From Burkholderiales bacterium (GTDB taxonomy: Bacteria > Pseudomonadota > Gammaproteobacteria > Burkholderiales > Burkholderiaceae_C): a stretch of DNA of 64,000 nt. The stretch lies in contig JAIOOS010000028.1 of assembly GCA_021414305.1 (NCBI GenBank), positions 62,001 through 126,000 on the forward strand, written 5' to 3'. Both the position numbers and the translations under genes were made by a program. Under the pieces are notes generated by a model. The model was not told where the DNA came from. It did not search any database and saw only the letters and a program-made list of their open reading frames with translations. This document shows positions 57,688-64,000 of this stretch, piece by piece. Each line of letters opens with the position of its first letter. The first letter of the stretch is position 1.

Positions 57688-58191
57688 TCAGTTGCGCGCC
57701 GCGGCCAGGAGGCTCGACGCGCCGCAGGGCGCGACCTCGATCTCGGCGAAGCCGGCCTGGCGCAGCCAGGCGTGCAGCAGGTGCGCCGGGCCCGACGTGG
57801 GCAGCGGCGCGAACGCGAAGTCGCCGGCATGCTCGAGGACCAGCAGGCGTCCGCCGGGCCGCAGCACGCGGCCCGCTTCGCCGAGCAGCAGCTCGATGTC
57901 GACGTCGTGCCGCGTCACCCGATAGAGCAGGACGGTCGCGAACGCGGCATCGGCGAACGGCAGCCAGGGCGCCCGGCCGCCGCCTTCCAGCGCCGAGGCT
58001 TCGCACAGGCGGTGCACGCGGTAGGCCGTGGCGCCGTCCGCGAGGCCGCCGGCGCACACGGCCAGGGCCGGTCCGGGATCGCCGGCCACGGCCCGACGCA
58101 GGCAGTCGGCCACTTCGGCATCGGACTCGTTCGAGCCCGCGTCCGGCACCAGGATTCGCGACGTGAACGACGAGGAGGAAACGGGCTGCAT
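57688..58191 (-). CDS. Degenerate class I methyltransferase-like protein
   Basis: A 167-residue protein. The C-terminal two-thirds look like a UbiE/type 11 methyltransferase (WLPFADAAFATVLLYRVTRH, then GEAGRVLRPGGRLLVLEH). The usual Gly-rich SAM motif I is replaced by ALAVCAGGLADG, so SAM binding is doubtful. It may be a divergent enzyme or a non-catalytic relative. It begins 106 bases from the divergent HTH-methyltransferase gene, and no clear ribosome-binding site precedes the ATG. Confidence 0.75.
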   Translation of the reverse strand: MQPVSSSSFTSRILVPDAGSNESDAEVADCLRRAVAGDPGPALAVCAGGLADGATAYRVHRLCEASALEGGGRAPWLPFADAAFATVLLYRVTRHDVDIELLLGEAGRVLRPGGRLLVLEHAGDFAFAPLPTSGPAHLLHAWLRQAGFAEIEVAPCGASSLLAAARN

Positions 58192-58232
58192 GGGGCGACG
58201 ACTTGTCGACGGCCAGCGTAGCAGCCCTGCGA

Positions 58233-58273
58233 TGGGATTCGTCCCACAATCATCCCATTGGTTGCAAGTGGGA
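58233..58273. promoter_or_regulatory. Array of four TGGGA half-sites in a divergent spacer
   Basis: TGGGA occurs at 58233-58237 and 58269-58273 and its complement TCCCA at 58242-58246 and 58253-58257. The first two form the inverted repeat TGGGA-ttcg-TCCCA. The longer GTCCCAC and GTGGGAC also pair across the array. This AT-richer block between divergent genes looks like an operator for a dimeric regulator; the adjacent HTH-like protein is an obvious but untested candidate. Confidence 0.5.
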
Positions 58274-58297
58274 CGCAGAAGGTCTACCGTCCGCGCC

Positions 58298-59749
58298 GTG
58301 CAGCCTCTCCCTGCCCTCTCTGCCCTCGATGCGAGTCTCGTCGCACAGCCCGCCAGCGCCCGCCGGCGTGCCGGCAACGAGGCCCTGCTGCAGGAGATCG
58401 CGAGCTTCTGCCGAGCCGCGGGCATGGCCGAGTCGACCTTCGGCCGGCGCGCCGTCAACGACGGCAAGTTCGTGCCGCGGCTGCGCTTCGGCGGCCGGGT
58501 GACGACGCAGACGGTCGAGCGCGTCCGTGCCTTCATCGGCCGCCTCGGCCAGGAGCCTGCGGCGGCGGCGACGAGCACCGGAGCGAACTCCCCTCCCGTG
58601 CTGGCGCCCGCCGGCAAGTCGGCAGCGGGCGGCGGCTTCCGCTTCTACGACAACCGGCAGAAGTACCTCCTGTTCGTCAACACCTGCGCCGAGAAGTGGG
58701 TCGTCGCCGAGCGCATCGACCTCGAGCTGGCGCTGATCCGCCCGCGGCCGCCGGCGATGCGCGTGTTCGATGCCGGCGTCGGCGACGGCACGGTGCTGGC
58801 CCGGGTGCTGCGCTCGATGCACGACCGCATGCCGACCGTGCCCTTCTACGTGGTCGGCAAGGAGATCAGCCTCGAGGACGTGCGCCTCGCGCTCGAGAAG
58901 ATGCCCGACCGCTTCTGCGAGCACCCGGCCACCGTGCTGGTCATGACCAACATGTACTACAGCGAGGCGCCCTGGCTGCACCCGCGCTCGCTCGCCGGCG
59001 CGAGCGGTCTCGAGTGGCACGAGCTGGCCCTGAAGGGCTCGAGCGCGGCCCAGTTCGACCGCCAGATCACCGAGCTGCAGCCGTTCCTCGCCGAGAAGTG
59101 GACCGCCAGGCCGAGCGCGACCGGCGGTCTCGCCTACGAGCGCCCGGTGGTGCTGGTGATCTATCGCGAGGACCACAAGCTGCTGCTCGACGGCGTGCGG
59201 CCGAAGCAGGGCGCGGTGCAGGCCGACTTCGACCTGGTGATCGCCTCGCAGCCCTACCGGGCGCGCGCGCCGGTCGAGTTCAAGGCGTCCAAGGTGGTCG
59301 CGCCGCTGGCGCGCGCCCTCGGCCCCGGCGGCCGGCTGATCGGCTTTCACTCCTACGGCCACGATCCGGGACTGGAAATCATCCAGACCATCTGGCCGGG
59401 CGAGAACCCGTTCCTCACCGACCGGCACGAGCTGCTCAAGGCGACCAAGCAGGCGCTGGGCGCCGAGGCGCGCGGCCTGAACTTCAACACCTATGCCGAC
59501 AAGCGCTCGATCTATTCGTACCAGATGCATACGCTGCCGTCGGAGATCTCGTCGTCGATCGGCACCTCGACGCTGATGGCCGCCTGGAACGCCGCGGTCT
59601 ACGTGGCGCAGATCGAGGACCAGCGTCTCGGCGAGGTGATGGGCAATCCGCGCTACCTCGAGGCCACCCGCGAGGTGCTGCAGAAGCACGGCCGGCTGTG
59701 GTTCCTGAACGAGTCGTACGCGATCTGGCGCAACCGGTTCGAGCGTTGA
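58298..59749 (+). CDS. HTH-like domain fused to a methyltransferase-like protein
   Basis: A 483-residue protein that I cannot assign to a characterised family. Residues about 22-80 contain MAESTFGRRAVNDGKFVPRL and VTTQTVERVRAFI, a pattern resembling short helix-turn-helix (repressor-like) proteins. After a flexible linker comes a Rossmann methyltransferase-like core with MRVFDAGVGDGTVLARVLR as motif I, and a long C-terminal part ending in LWFLNESYAIWRNRFER. The GTG start is preferred because codons between an upstream in-frame ATG (58232) and here have many A/T third positions, unlike the rest. The MTHFR-like gene begins 11 bases after its stop, so they form a unit. Confidence 0.8.
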   Translation: MQPLPALSALDASLVAQPASARRRAGNEALLQEIASFCRAAGMAESTFGRRAVNDGKFVPRLRFGGRVTTQTVERVRAFIGRLGQEPAAAATSTGANSPPVLAPAGKSAAGGGFRFYDNRQKYLLFVNTCAEKWVVAERIDLELALIRPRPPAMRVFDAGVGDGTVLARVLRSMHDRMPTVPFYVVGKEISLEDVRLALEKMPDRFCEHPATVLVMTNMYYSEAPWLHPRSLAGASGLEWHELALKGSSAAQFDRQITELQPFLAEKWTARPSATGGLAYERPVVLVIYREDHKLLLDGVRPKQGAVQADFDLVIASQPYRARAPVEFKASKVVAPLARALGPGGRLIGFHSYGHDPGLEIIQTIWPGENPFLTDRHELLKATKQALGAEARGLNFNTYADKRSIYSYQMHTLPSEISSSIGTSTLMAAWNAAVYVAQIEDQRLGEVMGNPRYLEATREVLQKHGRLWFLNESYAIWRNRFER

Positions 59750-59760
59750 GCGGCGCCGCC

Positions 59761-60657
59761 GTGGCGAGCGACCTGCGCGCCGCGGTCACCGGCCTGATGC
59801 GCGACTTCAGCGTCGAGCAGACGCCCGCCGAGCTGGCGCGACGCAGCGGCTTTCCCGCCGCCCTGCCCCCCGGCACGCGCATCTACGTGACCCGGATCCC
59901 GGGCGTGCCGTTCGCCCGCACCGTCGCCGCCGCCGCGCGGGTGCGCGAGCTCGGCATGACGCCGGTGCCGCACCTCTCGGCGCGCGCGGTGGAGGACGTC
60001 GCCGCATTCGAGCGGATGCTGCTCGAGCTGCAGCGCGAGGCCGGCGTCGAGCACCTGCTGCTGATCGCGGGCTCGCAACGCGATCCCGCCGGCCCCTTCG
60101 CCGACACGCTGCAGCTGCTCGCGACCGGCCGCTTCGACGGCCCGCCGTGGCGCTCGCTCGGCTTCGCCGCCCATCCCGAGGGCAGCCCGGACATCGAAGC
60201 ATCGGCGCTGGCGCGGGCGCTGGCGGAAAAGAACGCGCACGCCGTGGCGACGTCGCTGCCGCACCACCTGGTGACGCAGTTCGGCTTCGCCGGCGAGCCG
60301 GTCGTCGCCTGGGAACGACAGGCGCGCGCCGCCGGCAACCGCCTGCCGGTTCGGGTCGGCCTCGCCGGTCTCGCTTCGGTGCCCACGCTGCTGCGCTACG
60401 CCGCGACCTGCGGCGTCGGCGCCTCGACGCGCGCCCTGCTGCGCGACGGCGGGCGTGCCCTGCGCCTGACCGGGGCGGTGGCGCCCGGCCGCATCGTCGC
60501 CGCGGTCGCGCGCGCCGCGAGGGACGACGCGGCGACGCGTTTCGCGGGCTTCCACTTCTATCCCTTCGGCAGCCTCGAGCGGACCGCCGACTGGGCGGCG
60601 GCGATCGCCGCCGGCGCGTTCACGCTCGGGGCCGACGGCGACGACCTCGTGGTCTGA
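59761..60657 (+). CDS. Methylenetetrahydrofolate reductase-like protein
   Basis: A 298-residue protein of the MTHFR fold: TRIYVTRIPGVPFARTVAAA near the start, MTPVPHLSARAVEDVAAFER, and LLLIAGSQRDPAGPFADTLQ follow the MetF order. It would bind FAD and interconvert methylene- and methyl-tetrahydrofolate if active, but several MetF motifs are changed, so a different C1 reaction is possible. The probable GTG start is 11 bases after the methyltransferase-like gene; a TTG at 59746 overlapping that stop is the alternative. It is clearly not ordinary MetF, which normally stands with methionine genes. Confidence 0.82.
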   Translation: MASDLRAAVTGLMRDFSVEQTPAELARRSGFPAALPPGTRIYVTRIPGVPFARTVAAAARVRELGMTPVPHLSARAVEDVAAFERMLLELQREAGVEHLLLIAGSQRDPAGPFADTLQLLATGRFDGPPWRSLGFAAHPEGSPDIEASALARALAEKNAHAVATSLPHHLVTQFGFAGEPVVAWERQARAAGNRLPVRVGLAGLASVPTLLRYAATCGVGASTRALLRDGGRALRLTGAVAPGRIVAAVARAARDDAATRFAGFHFYPFGSLERTADWAAAIAAGAFTLGADGDDLVV

Positions 60658-60659
60658 AG

Positions 60660-60675
60660 CCCGGCCCGAGCCGGG
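60660..60675. terminator. Weak hairpin between convergent genes
   Basis: CCCGGC-ccga-GCCGGG, a 6-base-pair stem with a four-base loop, fills the gap between the MTHFR-like gene and the convergent hydrolase gene. No U tract follows in either direction, so it is at best a weak or factor-assisted terminator. Confidence 0.3.
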
Positions 60676-61527
60676 TCAGTGCTCGGCGATGAACTTGAGC
60701 AGACGCGCCTGCGAAGCCCGCCAGGCGGCGCCGTTGCCGCCGACGTGCACGCCCTGGCCGGGGTTGACGCCGTTCGGCACGTCCTTGCGCAAGCGAACCG
60801 GCTGGTCGCTGTCGAAGCCGTGGTACGCGCCAGCGTAGCCCTCGATCTCCGGCCGCGGGCCGGCGGCCTCGCGCGCCAGCGCGCGGCACGGCCCCGGCGC
60901 CGTCCAGTCGTCGGCCTGGCCGACCAGCATCAGCAGCGGCGCCACCGCCTCGTAGCCGCGCTTCAGGTCGACCTCGCAGCCGGGATAGAACGCGACCGCG
61001 AACGCCGGCTGGACCAGCGCCGCGGCGACATCGCGGTGCCGCAGGTTGGTCGCGGAGAGCACGGTGCTGCCGCCGTTCGACCAGCCCACCAGGCCGATGC
61101 GCTTCGGGTCGACATCGGGCCGCTCGGCGAGGTAGGCGACGGCGCCGAGCGCATCGAGACGCCGGTTCGACTGGGTGACACGGCGCGAGCCGGTGCGCTG
61201 GGTGCAGAGCTCGACCTCGTAGCGCGGCGTCAGCGAGTCGACGATCAGGGCGGAGTAGCCGGCGCGGTTGAAGAGCGCGGCGTACTCCTGCATCCGCCGC
61301 ACGAGCTGGCCGTGCCGGTCGAAGGCGCCGCCGCAGCCATGGAACAGTGCCACGGCGGGCCCGGGCGAGGAGGCGTTGACGCCGGCAGCGGGGAACCACA
61401 GCCCGGTAAGGACCACAGGCGCGTTGGCGGCGCCGTCGAGGCTGGGAAAGGAAACGCGTTCCTGCGCCGTGGCGCCGGCCGCGCTCGCGAGCGCCAGGCA
61501 GAAGGCGAGCGCACGAGCGAGCTTCAC
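60676..61527 (-). CDS. Secreted dienelactone-hydrolase-like alpha/beta hydrolase
   Basis: A 283-residue exported alpha/beta hydrolase. A signal peptide (KLARALAFCLALASAAGATAQ) follows the GTG start at 61527; this start is 1 base after the stop of the GNAT gene. The nucleophile elbow is GWSNGGST, with the acid in GQADDWT and the His in AGAYHGF. Family members hydrolyse lactones or esters; the substrate is unknown. It probably acts in the periplasm. Confidence 0.88.
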   Translation of the reverse strand: MKLARALAFCLALASAAGATAQERVSFPSLDGAANAPVVLTGLWFPAAGVNASSPGPAVALFHGCGGAFDRHGQLVRRMQEYAALFNRAGYSALIVDSLTPRYEVELCTQRTGSRRVTQSNRRLDALGAVAYLAERPDVDPKRIGLVGWSNGGSTVLSATNLRHRDVAAALVQPAFAVAFYPGCEVDLKRGYEAVAPLLMLVGQADDWTAPGPCRALAREAAGPRPEIEGYAGAYHGFDSDQPVRLRKDVPNGVNPGQGVHVGGNGAAWRASQARLLKFIAEH

Positions 61528-61528
61528 G

Positions 61529-62086
61529 TCAGAACGGATCGGGGGTGCCGGGCGGCAGCGGCGCGAGGGTCGGCGGGTCGGGATGAATCCGCGCCATCGA
61601 GAACGCGTCGACCAGGCGGCCGTCGCGCATCGCATAGCCGCGAAAGCGCCCCTCCATCTCGAAGCGGAACTTGCGATAGAGGGCGATCGCCGGCGCGTTG
61701 TCGACGTAGACCGTGAGCTCGATCCGCAGCAGGCCGAGCCAGCGGTCGGCGTAGTCGCACAGCGCCTGCATCAGCGCCGTGCCCACGCCCTGCCCCTGCG
61801 CCTCGGGCAGCACGGCGATGCCGAGCATCGCGACGTGGCGGCGGCGCACGTGCTGCGGCAAGGCGATCGGGTGCAGCCCGGCGTTGCCGACGAGTGTTCC
61901 TCCGCGCTCGGCGACGAGGATCAGGTCGACCTTGCTCGGCGCCGTGATCTCGGTCAGCCGTTCGCGCCAGCTGTGCGCGTTGTTGTACGGCAGCTGCATC
62001 AGCCCGGGATAGACCGCCGGGTCGCTCATGATGCGGGCATAGCCTTCGGCGTCGTCGGGGACGGCGCGGCGAATCGTGAAGGTCAT
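61529..62086 (-). CDS. GNAT-family N-acetyltransferase
   Basis: A 185-residue acetyltransferase with motif A LPEAQGQGVGTALMQALCDY and motif B NAPAIALYRKFRFEMEGRFRG. The pattern is like PhnO/RimJ-type enzymes acting on amines; substrate unknown. Its ATG overlaps the stop of the RibD-like gene (ATGA) and its stop is 1 base from the hydrolase start, so this is one translationally coupled unit. Confidence 0.88.
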   Translation of the reverse strand: MTFTIRRAVPDDAEGYARIMSDPAVYPGLMQLPYNNAHSWRERLTEITAPSKVDLILVAERGGTLVGNAGLHPIALPQHVRRRHVAMLGIAVLPEAQGQGVGTALMQALCDYADRWLGLLRIELTVYVDNAPAIALYRKFRFEMEGRFRGYAMRDGRLVDAFSMARIHPDPPTLAPLPPGTPDPF

Positions 62087-62739
62087 CGCGTTGCTCCTTG
62101 CCTGAGCGCCTCGTACCGCAGGAACACCTCGTCGCCCTCGGGCTCGGCCGCGACCAGGCGCATGCGGCGCAGCTCGGCGAGGTCGAAGCCGGCGCCGTCG
62201 GCCAGGCTCGGCGCGTCGCCGCCGACGACCAGCGGGCACAGGGTCAGGTACATCTCGTCGATCGCGTCGGCGGCAAGGAACTGGAACAGCAGGTCGCCGC
62301 CAGCCTCGACCAGCAGCCGCTCGACGCCGCGCCGGGCGAGCTGCTCGAGGATCCAGGGCACGGGCAGGTCGTCGCCTTCGCCGGGCCAGCCCTCGGCTTC
62401 GGCGGGCAGGCGCCTGCCTTCGAGCGACGCGGCCCGCGTGAGCAGCAATGGACGGATCGCCGGCTCGGCGAACCAGTCGGCTTCGAGCGGCAGGTCGAGC
62501 GAACGGCTGACGACGGCGTTCCACGGCCGGCCGCGCAGCCGGGCGCGGTCGACGGCGTCGGGCAGGGCCGGATGCGGCCAGTTGCGAAAGGTCGCGCCGC
62601 CCACGAGCACGGCGTCGGCGTCGGCGCGCAGCCGGCTCATGCGCGCGTGGTCGCGATCGCTGCCGAAGAAGGCGAAGCGGCGTTCGCGCGTGTTGATGCG
62701 CCCGTCGAGCGAGATCGCCGTGTTGCTGACGACCTTCAT
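62083..62739 (-). CDS. RibD C-terminal / dihydrofolate reductase-like protein
   Basis: A 218-residue NADPH-dependent reductase of the RibD_C fold: MKVVSNTAISLDGRINTRER, AVLVGGATFRNWPHP, VERLLVEAGGDLLFQFLAAD and MYLTLCPLVVGG. RibD itself reduces a riboflavin intermediate, but relatives act on dihydropterins or dihydrofolate. The 4-base overlaps with folB (upstream) and GNAT (downstream) suggest a pteridine role rather than flavin synthesis; this is inference. No deaminase domain is present, unlike full RibD. Confidence 0.88.
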   Translation of the reverse strand: MKVVSNTAISLDGRINTRERRFAFFGSDRDHARMSRLRADADAVLVGGATFRNWPHPALPDAVDRARLRGRPWNAVVSRSLDLPLEADWFAEPAIRPLLLTRAASLEGRRLPAEAEGWPGEGDDLPVPWILEQLARRGVERLLVEAGGDLLFQFLAADAIDEMYLTLCPLVVGGDAPSLADGAGFDLAELRRMRLVAAEPEGDEVFLRYEALRQGATR

Positions 62740-63101
62740 CGGCCCCGCGTGATCTGCACCCCGGCCCACTCGAGGCCCTGCACCGGCGGCCGCTTCCTGA
62801 CCGAGATCGTCACGTGGTCGACCAGCGGATTCTTCAGCGCCACCTGCGCCAGCTCCTCGGCGACGCGCTCGATCAGCAGGTACTCCCTGCCCTGCACCGC
62901 GTCGATCATGTCGCCGGCGAGGCGATAGTCGACCGTCTGCTCGAGATCGTCGGCGATGCCGGCCTCGCGCAACGAAGCGCAGTAGAGGCGCACCTCGACG
63001 CGCAGCGATTGCGGCGTCGCCCGCTCCGGGTCGGAGCAGCCGACCCGGCATGGCACCTCGAGCCCTTCGAGGAAGAGCATGTCCATCGGCCATGCGCTCA
63101 T
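62736..63101 (-). CDS. folB: Dihydroneopterin aldolase
   Basis: A 121-residue protein of the FolB family: EGLEVPCRVGCSDPERATPQ, EQTVDYRLAGDMI, LLIERVAEELA and the Lys in VRKRPP match the active-site pattern. It cleaves dihydroneopterin to 6-hydroxymethyl-dihydropterin and glycolaldehyde in folate synthesis. It overlaps alaS (4 bases) and the RibD-like gene (4 bases). Confidence 0.92.
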   Translation of the reverse strand: MSAWPMDMLFLEGLEVPCRVGCSDPERATPQSLRVEVRLYCASLREAGIADDLEQTVDYRLAGDMIDAVQGREYLLIERVAEELAQVALKNPLVDHVTISVRKRPPVQGLEWAGVQITRGR

Positions 63102-64000
63102 GCGCGCTCCCCGACCCAGCCCGAGACCGAGGCCAGCGCCTCGGCGAGCTTCGACGGGTCGGTGCCGCCGGCCATCGCCATGTCGGCCTTGCCGCCGCCC
63201 TTGCCGCCCACCTGCTGGGCGACGAAGTTGACGAGCTCGCCGGCCTTAACCCGGCCGACGCTGTCGGCGGTCACCCCGGCGGCGATCTGCACCTTGGCGC
63301 CCTCGACCGCGGCGAGCACGACGACGGCGGTCTTCAGCTTGTCCTTGAGCTTGTCGAGCGTCTCGCGCAGCGTCTTCGCGTCGGCGCCGTCGAGCCGGGC
63401 CGCGAGCACCTTCAGCCCCTTGACGTCGATCGCCTGCGCCGCGAGGTCGCCGCCCTGCGAGGAGGCGAGCCGCCCCTTGACCGCGGCGAGCTCCTTCTCC
63501 AGCGCCTTGACGTGATCGAGCACCTGGCCGAGCCGCGCCGGCACTTCCGCCGGCGCCGAGCGCAGCGCACCGGCGAGCTGCTGCACCGTGCCTTCGAGCG
63601 ACTGCAGGTAGGCGAGCGCGTTCTCGCCCGTCACCGCCTCGACCCGGCGGATGCCGGCCGCGACCCCGCTCTCGGCGACGATCTTGAACAGGCCGATGTC
63701 GCCGGTGCGCTGCACGTGGGTTCCGCCGCAGAGCTCGCGGCTGGAGCCGATGTCGAGCACCCGCACGTCGTCGCCGTACTTCTCGCCGAACAGCATCATC
63801 GCGCCGAGCTTCTGCGCGTCTTCGATCGGCATGACGCGTGCGCTGGTGGCGTGGTTCTCGAGGATCTCGGCATTGACGAGCTTTTCGACCTGGCGGATCT
63901 GCGCGTCGGTCAGCGGCGCGTTGTGCACGAAGTCGAAGCGCGTGCGGTCCGCGTCGACCAGCGAGCCCTTCTGCTGCACGTGCGCGCCCAGCACCTCGCG
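63098..64000 (-). CDS. alaS: Alanyl-tRNA synthetase, C-terminal part (cut by window end)
   Basis: The window holds only the last 300 or so residues. Visible are the second catalytic-region/editing features: GSLVDADRTRFDFVHNAPL, the editing-site zinc motif in SSRELCGGTHVQRTGDIG, and the C-terminal DHHA1 region (GLKVLAARLDGADAKTL, then QQVGGKGGGKADMAMAGG). AlaS charges tRNA-Ala and edits mischarged serine and glycine. The 5' part lies beyond 64000. Its stop overlaps the folB start by 4 bases. Confidence 0.95.
   Translation of the reverse strand, partial: REVLGAHVQQKGSLVDADRTRFDFVHNAPLTDAQIRQVEKLVNAEILENHATSARVMPIEDAQKLGAMMLFGEKYGDDVRVLDIGSSRELCGGTHVQRTGDIGLFKIVAESGVAAGIRRVEAVTGENALAYLQSLEGTVQQLAGALRSAPAEVPARLGQVLDHVKALEKELAAVKGRLASSQGGDLAAQAIDVKGLKVLAARLDGADAKTLRETLDKLKDKLKTAVVVLAAVEGAKVQIAAGVTADSVGRVKAGELVNFVAQQVGGKGGGKADMAMAGGTDPSKLAEALASVSGWVGERA

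Noticed and set aside
58232..58297. ATG at 58232 as start of the HTH-methyltransferase gene
   Set aside because: Codons after it have many A/T third positions, unlike the body of the gene, and the segment carries the TGGGA array, so it looks intergenic.

Overview
The window is a gene-dense, very GC-rich (roughly two-thirds to 70% G+C by eye) bacterial chromosome segment. The gene content and order (dapA-bamC-metallohydrolase, coaBC-dut, roxA, folB next to alaS, GTG starts, ATGA/GTGA overlaps) suggest a betaproteobacterium, probably of the order Burkholderiales. That assignment is inference from gene order and protein style, since no rRNA or tRNA gene was seen. No CRISPR array, insertion sequence, integrase or phage gene was recognised. 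No stretch longer than about 300 bases lacks a gene; the largest spacers are about 140-160 bases.

Layout. 87-4609 (+): MalT-like LuxR regulator, hemerythrin-like protein, membrane-anchored dihaem cytochrome c. 4631-7507 (-): HDAC-like deacetylase, MscS channel and a small DUF4124-like protein. 7579-12714 (+): MoxR ATPase, DUF58 protein, TgpA-type transglutaminase and the lytic transglycosylase MltB, a cell-envelope module. 12711-18131 (-) with a divergent gene at 18289-18921 (+): a signalling island of three small membrane proteins, a transmembrane Ser/Thr kinase with a TPR-like sensor, a 62-residue helical protein and a cytoplasmic subtilase, facing an ECF sigma factor. 18867-28577 (-): a small protein and a duplicated circularly-permuted ATP-grasp / alpha-E / transglutaminase cluster, probably for making and trimming an unknown peptide. 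28644-31586 (-): an acidic-tailed protein and ComEC. 31649-32631 (+): RidA and DsbB. 32638-39488 (-): parE-GNAT-acyl-CoA ligase-parC-small gene. 39557-45524 (+): aldo/keto reductase, MFS transporter, 45-residue membrane peptide, methyltransferase, dapA, bamC, metallohydrolase. 45602-47659 (-): an Ala-rich lipoprotein, a conserved hypothetical protein and the ribosomal oxygenase roxA. 47684-48205 (+): SlyD-like FKBP. 48235-55657 (-): RND pump and adaptor, a wrecked MFS gene, dut, coaBC and a thioredoxin-like protein. 55733-57665 (+): egtD and an EamA exporter. 57688-60657: a divergent methyltransferase-like gene, then an HTH-like/methyltransferase fusion with an MTHFR-like partner. 60676-64000 (-): alaS (cut by the window end), folB, a RibD/DHFR-like reductase, a GNAT and a secreted dienelactone-hydrolase-like protein, nearly all overlapping.

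Most of the window is ordinary housekeeping. The parts most likely to hold undescribed biology are the kinase / ECF sigma / subtilase island (12711-18921), the double ATP-grasp/alpha-E/transglutaminase cluster (18867-28577), the HTH-methyltransferase plus MTHFR-like pair behind an array of TGGGA half-sites (58192-60657), and a tiny Ala-rich lipoprotein with a C-terminal lysine that resembles Braun lipoprotein in design (45602-45862).
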